In this document: piece by piece, positions 43,862-52,247 of the stretch
Position numbering within the stretch: position 1 is the first letter of the stretch
Layout of the letters: each line of letters begins with the position of its first letter
NCBI RefSeq assembly: GCF_016462545.1
Contig: NZ_JAEMTA010000003.1
Coordinates: 1 to 64,000 of the forward strand
DNA from: Mycolicibacterium sp.
GTDB taxonomy: Bacteria; Actinomycetota; Actinomycetes; Mycobacteriales; Mycobacteriaceae
Length of the DNA: 64,000 nt
Direction: 5' to 3'
Notes under the pieces: generated by a model
What the model was told of the DNA's origin: nothing
Database searches by the model: none
Seen by the model: only the letters and a program-made list of their open reading frames with translations
Made by a program: the position numbers and the translations under genes

Positions 43862-44527
43862 TCAGGAGGTGGCGATGCCGATGACGCGACCTGCGTCGAG
43901 TGAGTCGACGGTCTCGGTGGCTGCGCTGAAGTCACTGCCGCTGGTGTTCTCGTTCGGGAAGGCGATGCAGCGGATGCCCGCCGCTGCCGCCGCGCTGACG
44001 CCGCCGACGTTGTCCTCGATCGCTACGACGTTGCCCGCGTCCTCACCGAGCTCGTCGAGTGCGAATGCATACGCTGCCGGGTTCGGCTTCGGGGCGTCGA
44101 CGCTGTCATGGTTGACGATGAGGTCGAACATCTCCGCGCTGATGTGCGGCCGCAGCGCCGCCAGCAGGGCGTCGATGTTGCCGAGCGAGGTGGTGGTGAC
44201 GAAGCCCAACTTGTGGTCGTTGCGCTTGGCCTCCTCGACCGTTTCGACGACACCGGGTCGGGGCGAGACGGACGACGTGCGCAGAAGGTCCTGGAAGATC
44301 TCGGACTTCTTGGCGTGCACCGCCGCGGCATCGACGTCCGCGCCGCGGGCGGCGGCGTACTCCTCGATCCGCTTCGCCCCGCCGTTGGAGCCCAGCATCG
44401 AGACGTAGTCCTCGCGTGACCACTCCCAGTCCAGACCGTAGGCCTCGAACGCGTCGTTGAACGCCTTGCGCTGCAGTTCGGAGGTGTCGGCGAGGGTGCT
44501 GATCGAGCCGAAGAGGATTGCTGACAT
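43862..44527 (-). CDS. HAD-like protein lacking both motif I aspartates, first gene of the mys operon
   Basis: The 221-residue protein aligns with CbbY/phosphoglucomutase-like HAD proteins: a cap with [17 protein letters not shown], motif II ([10 protein letters not shown]), motif III lysine ([10 protein letters not shown]) and motif IV ([10 protein letters not shown]). Motif I, normally FDxDGTL, reads LFGSISTL, so the nucleophile and acid-base aspartates are both gone. It cannot work as a classical phosphatase. It leads the mys operon, 46 bases before mysA, behind an AAGGAAA site, so a structural, binding or regulatory role for sugar phosphates is likely. Confidence 0.82.
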   Translation of the reverse strand: MSAILFGSISTLADTSELQRKAFNDAFEAYGLDWEWSREDYVSMLGSNGGAKRIEEYAAARGADVDAAAVHAKKSEIFQDLLRTSSVSPRPGVVETVEEAKRNDHKLGFVTTTSLGNIDALLAALRPHISAEMFDLIVNHDSVDAPKPNPAAYAFALDELGEDAGNVVAIEDNVGGVSAAAAAGIRCIAFPNENTSGSDFSAATETVDSLDAGRVIGIATS

Positions 44528-44609
44528 GGCAATTTCCTTAAGTCTGTCGGTAGGTATGACGACGCGCCGGTGGCTGGACGTGCCCATCAGATTTCGTGGA
44601 TGCCCTGTT

Positions 44610-44636
44610 CACTATTGGCCTAAACGTCCAATAGTG
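44610..44636. promoter_or_regulatory. Operator O1 of the mys regulatory region
   Basis: Arms CACTATTGG and CCAATAGTG are perfectly complementary around a 9-nt spacer, 83 bases upstream of the mys operon's first ATG. The left arm, in the context GTTCACTATTGGC, recurs at O2. Confidence 0.75.
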
Positions 44637-44772
44637 CAATGATTTCTTTCTACTGGCGACGAAGTTCACTTAGACCATCGACGCCGGAGGCAGCGCGCAC
44701 CCGGGCCCGCTACCGGGTGGCGCATTGAGCCGCTGTCAGAGAAATCCCAGGTAGGCTAATGATCAGAACGTT

Positions 44773-44799
44773 CACTATTGGCTACCGCTTCTAGTACTG
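44773..44799. promoter_or_regulatory. Operator O2 of the mys regulatory region (weaker half)
   Basis: The left arm CACTATTGG is identical to O1. After the same 9-nt spacing the right arm CTAGTACTG keeps six of nine positions. It lies 34 bases upstream of the TetR ATG. Together with O1 it fits repression of both divergent promoters. The remaining sequence of 44528-44832 holds no gene. Confidence 0.6.
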
Positions 44800-44832
44800 G
44801 CAGACCCGTTCATCATGTAATAACGGTGATCG

Positions 44833-45456
44833 ATGCAAGCGAGCGAAAGGCCGTTGGAACCGCGTGACGTGGCACAGATGACACCCGAACCGGATGGTAG
44901 GGCAGCCGACCCCATCGAAGATGCACGCGTGTTGCGCACGCGCGCCGATGTGGCACGCGCCGCCCTGGAGGTCCTCACGAAGGACGGCTCCGACGCAGTG
45001 ACCCACGCCCGGGTCGCCGAGTTGGCCGGCTACTCCAAGACCACGCTCTATACGCACTGGCCTGCGCGCATCGACCTGATCGCGATGGCCATCGAGAGCC
45101 TCGGCGAGATGCCACACCACGAACTGACCGGCGATCTGCGCGCCGACCTGATCGGAGAACTGAAGGTCTTTCGTTCGGGCGTGCTCGACATTCGACTCGA
45201 CCGCGTGATCTCGGGGATGGCGGAGTGGGCGTCCGTCGAGCAGATGGCCCAAATCAGGAACAGGGTCAACACCGACGGACAGCACCAGATGTACGAGATG
45301 CTCGGCGAGCGATTCTCAGGCGCCGCCCTCGATGCGGCCGTCTCGATGCTCACCGGGGTCGTCGCGTGCCCGGCAATCATGTTCGGGACCGTGCCCGACG
45401 ACGACGTCATCGAAGCAGCGGTCGACGTCGTGCTCAGCGGACCGACGCACGACTGA
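44833..45456 (+). CDS. TetR-family regulator, likely controlling the mys operon
   Basis: The 207-residue protein has the TetR DNA-binding segment VTHARVAELAGYSKTTLYTHW at about residues 56-76 and a helical ligand domain. It is divergent from the six-gene mys operon, with two related inverted repeats in between. A possible start at ATG 44878 would trim 15 residues before the fold. It probably represses the operon and itself; a light, stress or metabolite signal cannot be deduced. Confidence 0.85.
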   Translation: MQASERPLEPRDVAQMTPEPDGRAADPIEDARVLRTRADVARAALEVLTKDGSDAVTHARVAELAGYSKTTLYTHWPARIDLIAMAIESLGEMPHHELTGDLRADLIGELKVFRSGVLDIRLDRVISGMAEWASVEQMAQIRNRVNTDGQHQMYEMLGERFSGAALDAAVSMLTGVVACPAIMFGTVPDDDVIEAAVDVVLSGPTHD

Positions 45457-45467
45457 CGCCCCGCGGC

Positions 45468-45605
45468 CTACTCCTGCCGCGGGTCGACCTCGGGTGGCTC
45501 TGGCGGCGGTGCCTTCGCCAGCCACTCCTTGAGACGGGCGAGCTGGCTGACGACGAGCCCGATGCCCAGGAGCAGTGCCACGACGATGACGATGACGGCG
45601 GTCAA
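45468..45605 (-). CDS. Small single-pass membrane protein with proline-rich tail
   Basis: A 45-residue frame begins at TTG 45605, six bases after AAAGGGG. It has one transmembrane helix (TAVIVIVVALLLGIGLVVSQ), then a basic-acidic helix (LARLKEWLAK) and a tail with PPPEPPEVDPRQE. Codon use is regular mycobacterial with G/C in third positions. The order of TM, KEW helix and proline tail looks purposeful. Function unknown. Confidence 0.6.
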   Translation of the reverse strand: MTAVIVIVVALLLGIGLVVSQLARLKEWLAKAPPPEPPEVDPRQE

Positions 45606-45635
45606 CTGGCACCCCTTTCCCGGCCTCGCCCCAGC

Positions 45636-46583
45636 CTAGGCATCGAGCGCGGCGACGACCTCGGACACGCCCGCCTCGGTTGCCAGTTCCCGATCGCCGG
45701 GCGCGACCACTGCGCCGCCGGCCCGCAGGAGATCGACCACCCTCACGACATCGCCCCTGCGGTACGCGGCCCAGCGGACGTTTGCCGCCCACCAGATCAG
45801 GAGCGCGGTCAGCGCCTTCGCAGGCTCTGCACCGAGGTCCAGCAGCGTCGCTACCGTGCTCGGCAGGACTCGCTGCGCGGCCACGTCGATCGGTCGTAGG
45901 CCGCCGGCCGTCACCGCGTCGACGTCGGCACCAGCAGCCACCAGCGCGCGCACCAACTCCGGATTGAGATGGTCGGACCGGTCGTCGAGGGCATGCATCG
46001 GCGTCGCACCGTCGGAGTCGAGAGGCGAGGGGTCCGCACCCCGAGCCAGCGCCCGATTCAGCGCCACCGTCCGGCCACACCGCACGGTCTCGTGCAGGAT
46101 CGTCGTGAACCGCTCCCCCCGCGCCGACAGCTCGATTCGCCGCGTCGGATCGGCACCGGCATCGATCAGCACGAGTGCGGCCGCGTGGTCCAGGGCCCGC
46201 ACGGCGTACCACAGCGGCGTGGCCCCGCACGCGTCGAGCGCGTCGGGTTCGAGCCCTGCGGTGAGACGGTCGGCGATCGACGCCCAGCCGGCCCGGGCCG
46301 TGTCGAAGAGGGCGAGGACCTCTGGCGGGAGGGGTTCGGTCCACGGCTGCGGCGCCACGCCGAGCGCCTCGAGCACCCGACGTGCTCCGTCGCGCCGGTA
46401 GCCCAGGTCGTACCACGGCCAGGGCCCCTCACCCTTTGCCACGTAGTCGCCGAGGGGGATGCGGGTCGTGTCCACGATCGAGCGCCCGTTGTCGTCGGTG
46501 TCCGACCAGAAGACCAGATCATCGCCGTCCCGGTGGACGACGACCCTGGCGTACGGCTCCCGAAACTCGACCAGTTCCTGCAC
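45636..46583 (-). CDS. Ankyrin-repeat protein
   Basis: The 315-residue protein has an N-terminal domain of about 100 residues (VVVHRDGDDLVFWSDTDDNG...) of unknown type. At least four ankyrin units follow, with GATPLWYAVRALDHAAALVL, GADPTRRIE, GATPMHALDDRSDHLNPELV and GLRPIDVAAQRVLPSTVATL. These units mediate protein contacts; no partner is evident. It is divergent from a small membrane protein gene. Confidence 0.8.
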   Translation of the reverse strand: MQELVEFREPYARVVVHRDGDDLVFWSDTDDNGRSIVDTTRIPLGDYVAKGEGPWPWYDLGYRRDGARRVLEALGVAPQPWTEPLPPEVLALFDTARAGWASIADRLTAGLEPDALDACGATPLWYAVRALDHAAALVLIDAGADPTRRIELSARGERFTTILHETVRCGRTVALNRALARGADPSPLDSDGATPMHALDDRSDHLNPELVRALVAAGADVDAVTAGGLRPIDVAAQRVLPSTVATLLDLGAEPAKALTALLIWWAANVRWAAYRRGDVVRVVDLLRAGGAVVAPGDRELATEAGVSEVVAALDA

Positions 46584-46625
46584 TCCGCCATTCTCGCCGA
46601 CGGCGTTGCCGTGGATACTCGACGG

Positions 46626-46958
46626 GTGCCCGTCGTCGACCTCGTCGCGCTCGTCCTCGGAGGCGTCATCGCATTCGCCGTGGCGGCGCTGGCTCTGGGC
46701 GTCGCCGACTCGTCGGACGAGTCGATGCGCTGGGAGGGTGGAGTCGCGGTCGGGTTCGCCGGACTGATCTTCCTCGGCCCGTTCTTCATCGCCCAGATCG
46801 TCCTGACCGTGATCGCGACCTTCAGCGACGGCGGGATCGCGCCAGGATGGTTGTGGGCCTGGCTCGTCCTCGCCCCGGCTCTCGGCGCATCCCCACCCGC
46901 GGTGGCACTGCTTCGCGTTCTCAGACGACTGCGCCCGCCTCGGACGCCGCCGGGCTAG
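46626..46958 (+). CDS. Small integral membrane protein
   Basis: The 110-residue protein has three hydrophobic helices (VVDLVALVLGGVIAFAVAAL, GGVAVGFAGLIFLGPFFIAQ and LWAWLVLAPALGASPPAVAL) and an arginine/proline-rich tail. GTG 46626 is the most likely start; GTG 46611 is possible. It overlaps the convergent RCK-protein gene by four bases. Unrecognised family. Confidence 0.6.
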   Translation: MPVVDLVALVLGGVIAFAVAALALGVADSSDESMRWEGGVAVGFAGLIFLGPFFIAQIVLTVIATFSDGGIAPGWLWAWLVLAPALGASPPAVALLRVLRRLRPPRTPPG

Positions 46959-47683
46959 AAGTCAGGCAGGTCCTTCAACGCCCGGACGGGCTCAGCCCCA
47001 TGGATGGCAGCCCTGATCGCACTCTCGACCGAACTGTCCGACACGAACAACATCTCGTCGCCCGCTTCGAGCACCTCATCGGGGGTGGGCAAGATGACGC
47101 TGCCACCGCGCAGCAGGGTGACCATGGCGGTGTTCTGAGGTAGATCGAGATCGCCGACGCGCTGACCGACGAGTGGATTGTCTTCGGGCAGTGTAAGTTT
47201 CGCGAGATCCGCCTGCCCCTGCCGCAACCCCATCAACCGCACCAGGTGGCCCACGTCGATGGCACCCTCGACACCCGCCACCATCGCACCCGGGGTCGAT
47301 ACCGCCACGTCGATCCCCCACGCCTGGGTGAACAGCCACTCATTGCGGATCTCGTTGATGCGCGCCACCACCCGCGGCACCCCGAACTCGGACTTGGCCA
47401 GGAGACCGACGACGAGGTTGGCCTTGTCGTCACCCGTCGCGGCGATGAGGACGTCGCACGTCTCGGCCCCCGCCTCTTCGAGCGTCGCGACCTCACAGGC
47501 GTCGGCGAACAACCAGTCCGCCTCCGGGACGACGTGCGGCTCGAACTTGCGGCGTTCGCGTTCGATCAGCAGGACCTTGTGACCGTTGTCGAGGAGTTCC
47601 TGCGCGACGGACCGACCGACGTTGCCCGCGCCGGCGATTCCGATGCGTGTCCTCCGCTGCGCCACCCCGCCATCTTCGTGCAT
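46955..47683 (-). CDS. RCK-domain potassium-uptake regulator (TrkA-like)
   Basis: The protein has about 242 residues: an RCK_N Rossmann domain (RIGIAGAGNVGRSVAQELL, VLLIERERRK, DVLIAATGDDKANLV) and a C-terminal RCK_C domain (LPEDNPLVGQRVGDLDLP). TrkA/KtrA-type proteins gate K+ channels in response to NAD(H), ATP or c-di-AMP. ATG 47683 or GTG 47665 starts it. The divergent gene encodes a K+/H+ antiporter with its own RCK_C tail, so the pair probably sets cellular potassium. Confidence 0.82.
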   Translation of the reverse strand: MHEDGGVAQRRTRIGIAGAGNVGRSVAQELLDNGHKVLLIERERRKFEPHVVPEADWLFADACEVATLEEAGAETCDVLIAATGDDKANLVVGLLAKSEFGVPRVVARINEIRNEWLFTQAWGIDVAVSTPGAMVAGVEGAIDVGHLVRLMGLRQGQADLAKLTLPEDNPLVGQRVGDLDLPQNTAMVTLLRGGSVILPTPDEVLEAGDEMLFVSDSSVESAIRAAIHGAEPVRALKDLPDF

Positions 47684-47817
47684 CGGAGGCACCGCCGTCG
47701 CCTCGCGGTACGACCAATCGGGCACCGTCCTGAAATACTGGCCCCACACTCCGGTTGGCGCACGTGGCCGTTGGCCGTCCCGACCCTGCCCGCCCGACCA
47801 TTCCGAACGGGAGCGCA

Positions 47818-49314
47818 TTGAGCCTGCACGAGCTGTACCTGGCCTTGCTGATCGGCGGCTTCGTGCTGCTCGCCAGCATCGTGGGTACCCGGGTCGCGAC
47901 CCGGGTGGGGTTCCCCAGCCTGCTGCTGTTCCTCTTCGTCGGCGTCGCGATCGGCGAGGACGGCCTCGGACTGCAGTTCGACGACGTCGAACTCGCCAGG
48001 AACGTCGGCACCGCCGCGCTCGCCGTCATCCTCGTCGAAGGTGGTCTGACGACCCGCTTCGCCGACATCCGAAAGGTGCTGGCACCCGCGGGCGCACTGG
48101 CCACCATCGGCGTGGTCATCAGCATGGTGGTCACCGCCGCCGGTGCTCACCTGCTGCTCCGCATGGACTGGCAGTTGGCCCTGCTGCTCGGAGCCATCGT
48201 GTCGTCGACCGATGCGGCGGCGGTGTTCTCGGTTCTGCGCGTCCTGCCCCTGCCCCGACGGGTGGCCGGGCTGCTCGAGGCCGAGTCCGGCTTCAACGAC
48301 GCGCCCGCCGTGATCTTCGTGCTCATGTTCAGCGCGGTGCCGTTCGTGTTCGAACCGGAGAGCGCCGTGGCCGACCTGGTGTACGAACTGCTGGCGGGCT
48401 CGGCGATCGGGCTCGGCTGCGGGTTCCTCGGCGCGCTGGTGCTGCGGAGGGTCGCGCTGCCCGCGTCGGGCCTGTACCCGATCGGGACGTTCGGGCTGGG
48501 CATCGTGGCGTTCGCGGCGGCGGGCGCGGTACACGCGAGCGGCTTCATCGCCGCCTACCTGGCCGCGGTGGTGCTCGCGAACTCCGGGCTGCCCCACCGA
48601 TCGGCGACGCGCTCGTTCGCCGAGGGGCTGGGCTGGCTGGCGCAGATCGGCTTGTTCGTCCTGCTCGGCCTGCTGGTGGATCCCAGCGAGCTCGCCGCAG
48701 ACGTGGTTCCCGCGATCGTCGTGGGACTGGTACTGCTCCTCGTCGCGCGCCCGCTGTCGGTCGTGGGCTCGCTCGCGGGGTTCGGAATTCCGCTGCGCGA
48801 GAAGATGTTCCTGTCGTGGGCCGGCCTGCGCGGCGCGGTCCCCATCGTGCTGGCGACGTTCCCGATCGTCGTGGGCGTACCGGACAGCAACCGCCTGCTC
48901 AACATCGTGTTCCTGTTGGTGGTGGTGTTCACCCTGGTGCAGGGTCCCAGCCTGCGGCCGCTGGCACATGCGCTGCGGTTGATCCCCCGCGACTCCCCGC
49001 GCGAGATTCAGGTCGAGGCCGCGCCGCTGGACGTCCTGGAGGCGGAGCTGCTGACGTTGACGGTGCGGCCGACCTCGCGCCTGCACGACGTCACCGTCAT
49101 CGAGCTCCGCTTGCCCGATCCCAGCGTCATCACCCTGATCATCAGGGACGGCCACACGTTCGTGCCCCTGCCCGACACCCGCATCGAAGCCGGTGACGAG
49201 CTGCTGATCGTCACCACGACCAAGACCCGCGCCGCGGCCGAACGCAGACTCCGCGCCGTCAGTCGTCGGGGCAAGCTCGCGTACTGGTTCGACGAATACG
49301 GCGAGCCGGACTGA
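47818..49314 (+). CDS. CPA-type K+/H+ antiporter with C-terminal RCK_C domain (NhaP2/CvrA-like)
   Basis: The protein has about 498 residues. About twelve membrane helices with the antiporter signature LGAIVSSTDAAAVFSVL and AESGFNDAPAVIFVL are followed by a cytoplasmic RCK_C domain (RPTSRLHDVTVIELRLPDPS, IEAGDELLIVTTTKTR). This matches NhaP2-type potassium/proton antiporters. TTG 47818 with GGGAG upstream is the likely start; an upstream TTG at 47755 would add residues not typical of the family. Confidence 0.85.
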   Translation: MSLHELYLALLIGGFVLLASIVGTRVATRVGFPSLLLFLFVGVAIGEDGLGLQFDDVELARNVGTAALAVILVEGGLTTRFADIRKVLAPAGALATIGVVISMVVTAAGAHLLLRMDWQLALLLGAIVSSTDAAAVFSVLRVLPLPRRVAGLLEAESGFNDAPAVIFVLMFSAVPFVFEPESAVADLVYELLAGSAIGLGCGFLGALVLRRVALPASGLYPIGTFGLGIVAFAAAGAVHASGFIAAYLAAVVLANSGLPHRSATRSFAEGLGWLAQIGLFVLLGLLVDPSELAADVVPAIVVGLVLLLVARPLSVVGSLAGFGIPLREKMFLSWAGLRGAVPIVLATFPIVVGVPDSNRLLNIVFLLVVVFTLVQGPSLRPLAHALRLIPRDSPREIQVEAAPLDVLEAELLTLTVRPTSRLHDVTVIELRLPDPSVITLIIRDGHTFVPLPDTRIEAGDELLIVTTTKTRAAAERRLRAVSRRGKLAYWFDEYGEPD

Positions 49315-49326
49315 CGCGACGGCGCG

Positions 49327-50103
49327 TCACTTGCCCGGACTCACCGCCGCCAATCGGGGGCAGAAGTCGTGATCCTGCAGCTCCTCGCCTGCGGCCTGAT
49401 CTCCCGTTGCGGGATCGGCCCGGTCGGTGAGGACGACGAAGCCCGGGCCACCGCCGACGTCGTTGGAACCCACCACCACCAGCGTCCGGGCGGCCATGTC
49501 ATCGCGGGCCCCCGGCACTCCGTCGGCCAACAGCGCGAACGGATCGGCGACGAGCTCGTCGCCGATGACCGACATCGCGTCGTATCGGTGACCGGCCAGC
49601 GGCACCGGGAACGGAGCCCACGAGGGACCGATCGCCGCGGCGTGTTCGGTCAGCGCCTCGTGCACGCCCGGGCTTAGGCAGTCGACGTGAATGTGCAGCT
49701 GATCCTGTGAGCGGGCGAACGCCGAGTTGATCGCCAGGCTGAGCCACTCCCGCGGCAACGTCGCCCCGGCCCGCTCGTCGACGAACGACCGGGCCCGCCA
49801 GGCGGCGGCGAAGTAGTTCGGCACACCGGGCGCCAGGATCGCGGGATCGTCGATGCCGGAGAGGCGTCGGGTGGGGATGAGCAGGAACTGCGTGGGACCG
49901 ACGAGGTCCTTCAGCACGGCGTAGTCCGGCTCGACCTCCGCGCACGGCGCGGGATCGCCATGGGCAATCTCGTTCGGGACGCACTCATCTCCCACGATGC
50001 GCCAGAGCGCGCTCGGGTCGCCGGCGGCCCCGGCGATGCCCGCACCCGACACGGCCAGCACGAGCGAGAACAGGACGGCCGCGGCGCGGAGCAGAACGGT
50101 CAT
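49327..50103 (-). CDS. Secreted CDP-diacylglycerol pyrophosphatase (Cdh-like)
   Basis: The 258-residue precursor has a signal peptide (VLLRAAAVLFSLVLAVSG, cleavage near AGA-AGD). The HIT-like Cdh domain has the catalytic-type motif SQDQLHIHVDC and a block of conserved aromatic residues. Cdh hydrolyses CDP-diacylglycerol to CMP and phosphatidate outside the membrane. M. tuberculosis Rv2289 is the named relative. It is divergent from a TetR gene with an operator-like palindrome in the gap. Confidence 0.85.
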   Translation of the reverse strand: MTVLLRAAAVLFSLVLAVSGAGIAGAAGDPSALWRIVGDECVPNEIAHGDPAPCAEVEPDYAVLKDLVGPTQFLLIPTRRLSGIDDPAILAPGVPNYFAAAWRARSFVDERAGATLPREWLSLAINSAFARSQDQLHIHVDCLSPGVHEALTEHAAAIGPSWAPFPVPLAGHRYDAMSVIGDELVADPFALLADGVPGARDDMAARTLVVVGSNDVGGGPGFVVLTDRADPATGDQAAGEELQDHDFCPRLAAVSPGK

Positions 50104-50214
50104 GTCGAACAGCCTGCACCAATGGACCGCGGCGCCTGCCGCAAACCTCCCTCGACCCGATTGTGACGAGAGGCTCACTTGGTGGTCGGACGCGTGCCAG
50201 CCCTGCTACTTTGG

Positions 50215-50230
50215 GTGAACGTTCGTGCAC
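50215..50230. promoter_or_regulatory. Operator-like palindrome upstream of the 50280 regulator
   Basis: GTGAACG-TT-CGTGCAC is a 16-bp inverted repeat with six of seven arm positions paired, between the divergent cdh-like and TetR genes. It is probably the regulator's own operator. Confidence 0.5.
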
Positions 50231-50279
50231 TCAATTGCCAGGACGCCCACCCGCCGGGCGACGACGGAAGGTCGACACC

Positions 50280-50981
50280 ATGACCGCGGAGTGCGACGGC
50301 GACGCGGCCAGTCGGGCGGCGAAACGCACGCAGCCGAGGGCCGTGGCCACCCGCAGACGGATCCTCGACTCCGCGATCCGCCTCTTCGCCGAACGTGGTT
50401 ACCCCGCCACCGGAACCCGGCAGATCATCGCGGAATCCGGCATGACAGGCGGTGCCTTCTATCACCACTTCGACACCAAGGAGGCAGTCGCCAGCGCGAT
50501 TCTGACGGAGTCGAACGCGAAGATTCACGCCGCCTTCAGATCGGCGGACGCCGGGGGACGAGCGCTGGAGTCCGTCATCCGCGGAACGTTCCTCGTCGCC
50601 TCGCTGCACGTCAGCGACGCGGGTGTGCGGGTATCGTCGCAGTTGATACACACCGTTGGCGCCTCGTCGGGCGCGGCGAACCGGCACTACGCAACGTGGG
50701 TGGACACCCTCGGCGCACAGTTCGCCCGCGGACAAGGACAGGGCGATGTCCGCGCCGACGCCGACCCGGAGGTGCTCGCACGCGCGATCGTCTGCGCCAC
50801 GTATGGAGCGTGGGCCGTGGCGAGTCTGACGGTCCACGATCGGGGCGTCGCGCGCCAACTCACCGATCTCTGGGACGTGCTGCTGCAGGCGATCCTGGTG
50901 AGCGACGCGGTCCCCTACTTCCGCAGCTTCCTCAGGCGCCAGAGCACGGGCCCATCCGCACCCGACGGCGCGCCGAGCTAG
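50280..50981 (+). CDS. TetR-family regulator (gamma-butyrolactone-receptor-like)
   Basis: The 233-residue protein has the DNA-binding part RRRILDSAIRLFAERGYPATGTRQIIAESGMTGGAFYHHF (residues about 22-62). The GAFYHHFDTKEAVASAIL phrase resembles ScbR/ArpA-type receptors of streptomycetes. ATG 50280 was chosen because the upstream stretch is not TetR-like. A 7-bp-arm palindrome precedes it. It faces the KshA-like gene convergently, so it may instead control the divergent cdh-like gene or itself. Confidence 0.85.
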   Translation: MTAECDGDAASRAAKRTQPRAVATRRRILDSAIRLFAERGYPATGTRQIIAESGMTGGAFYHHFDTKEAVASAILTESNAKIHAAFRSADAGGRALESVIRGTFLVASLHVSDAGVRVSSQLIHTVGASSGAANRHYATWVDTLGAQFARGQGQGDVRADADPEVLARAIVCATYGAWAVASLTVHDRGVARQLTDLWDVLLQAILVSDAVPYFRSFLRRQSTGPSAPDGAPS

Positions 50982-51020
50982 GCAGTCAGTTGAGTGAACG
51001 ACTGTCCGCAAAACTGACGT

Positions 51021-52172
51021 TCAGCTCGACGCAGCCACGGTTTCGTCGCGGCGCCGAAGGTTCTCGCCGACCTCCTGCCGCCACACGCCGTTCGCGTGAG
51101 TGGTGTCGACCTCGAGCTCGAATCGGGCCACCATGTCGTCGGTGACGTCGGCGACGTCCACGTAGAACTGCTCGTACCACCGGCGGTGCTGGTAGACCGC
51201 GCCGTCCTCCTCGGTCAACAGCGGGTTGTCGATCCGCGTCTTGTGCTTCCACACCTCGACGTCGTCGAGGAATCCCTCACCGAAGTTGGTGCTGAGCGTG
51301 GCGGCCAGTCGGGCGGCCTTGTCCTCGGGCAGACCCTCGATCTTCTGCACGGCCACCCCCCACTGCAGGACGAAGGAGTTCTGGGTGACCGGGTAGTGGC
51401 AGTTGATCAGCGCCACCTCCAGGGTGAAGTCCGGCGCGACGTCGTTGTGCAGCCAGTTGATCATGTACGCCGGGCCGAAGTATGTTGCCTCCGAGCGGAG
51501 ATTTGTTCCCTCCCAGAGCTTTTCGTAGTTCGCCGTGGTATCCGGGCGCGCCTTGGACTCCATGAACTGACTGGCTGTCTGGCCTTCGATCACGTTCTTG
51601 AAGTACGTCGGGTACGCGCGGTGGATGTAGAAGAAGTGGGCCATGTCGACGTTGTTGTCGACGATCTCCCGGCAGTGCGAGCCTTCGATCAGGATCGAGT
51701 TCCAGGTCCACGCCGACCACCTGCCCTCGTCCATGCCCTCGATCGTGGGCGGGGTGAGCTCCGGTGCAGGCGTCGAGCCCTCCGGGTCATGCCACACCAG
51801 GAGTTGGCCGTTCACCTCCTGGGTCAACCACTTTCGCGTGCGCGCCAGTCGCGGGGTACGGCGGGCATAGGGCACCTCGACACAGCGCCCGGTCGAGCCC
51901 TGCCAGCGCCAGTCGTGAAAGGGGCACGCCACGGTGGCGCCCTTCACCGTTCCCCTCGACAGGTCACCGCCCATGTGGCGGCAGTAGCCGTCGAGGACGT
52001 GGATCACCCCATCGGAATCGGCGAACACCACCAGTCGGGTCCCGAACGCGTCGATCCCGTGCGGTTCGCGATCGCGAAACGATTCGGCCAGACCCAGACA
52101 GTGCCATCCCCTGGCGTAGCGCGTCATGGGGGTACCCGCGTCGATCTCGCGAACCTGTTCAGCAGCAGTCAT
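51021..52172 (-). CDS. Rieske [2Fe-2S] oxygenase, KshA-like (3-ketosteroid 9-alpha-hydroxylase component)
   Basis: The 383-residue protein has the Rieske cluster motif C-R-H (GYCRHMGGDL) and C-P-F-H (ACPFHDWRW), then the mononuclear iron site with DNNVDMAHFFYIH. Length, the FYIHRAYPTYFKNVIEG stretch and overall order match KshA, which with a reductase hydroxylates 3-ketosteroids at C9 and opens the sterol ring. The reductase KshB is not in this window. A TetR gene is divergent with a near-perfect palindrome in the gap. Confidence 0.85.
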   Translation of the reverse strand: MTAAEQVREIDAGTPMTRYARGWHCLGLAESFRDREPHGIDAFGTRLVVFADSDGVIHVLDGYCRHMGGDLSRGTVKGATVACPFHDWRWQGSTGRCVEVPYARRTPRLARTRKWLTQEVNGQLLVWHDPEGSTPAPELTPPTIEGMDEGRWSAWTWNSILIEGSHCREIVDNNVDMAHFFYIHRAYPTYFKNVIEGQTASQFMESKARPDTTANYEKLWEGTNLRSEATYFGPAYMINWLHNDVAPDFTLEVALINCHYPVTQNSFVLQWGVAVQKIEGLPEDKAARLAATLSTNFGEGFLDDVEVWKHKTRIDNPLLTEEDGAVYQHRRWYEQFYVDVADVTDDMVARFELEVDTTHANGVWRQEVGENLRRRDETVAASS

Positions 52173-52207
52173 GGCGGCGATCCTTCCGACGAGCGGCCGA
52201 CATCGAG

Positions 52208-52225
52208 TTAAGCACATGCGCTTAA
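52208..52225. promoter_or_regulatory. Operator-like palindrome between the KshA-like and TetR genes
   Basis: TTAAGCACATGCGCTTAA is an 18-bp palindrome with one mismatched pair. It lies 23 bases before the TetR ATG and 36 bases from the oxygenase start, ideal for a shared operator. Confidence 0.7.
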
Positions 52226-52247
52226 TCGGCGACGGGAAACGCCTAGG

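Noticed and set aside
44748..44766. Iron-box-like sequence GGTAGGCTAATGATC in the mys control region
   Set aside because: Too few matches to the IdeR consensus and no symmetric second half.
50985..51018. Inverted repeat GTCAGTT...AACTGAC between the TetR and KshA-like genes
   Set aside because: Seven-base arms with a 20-base loop make a weak terminator; no firm call.
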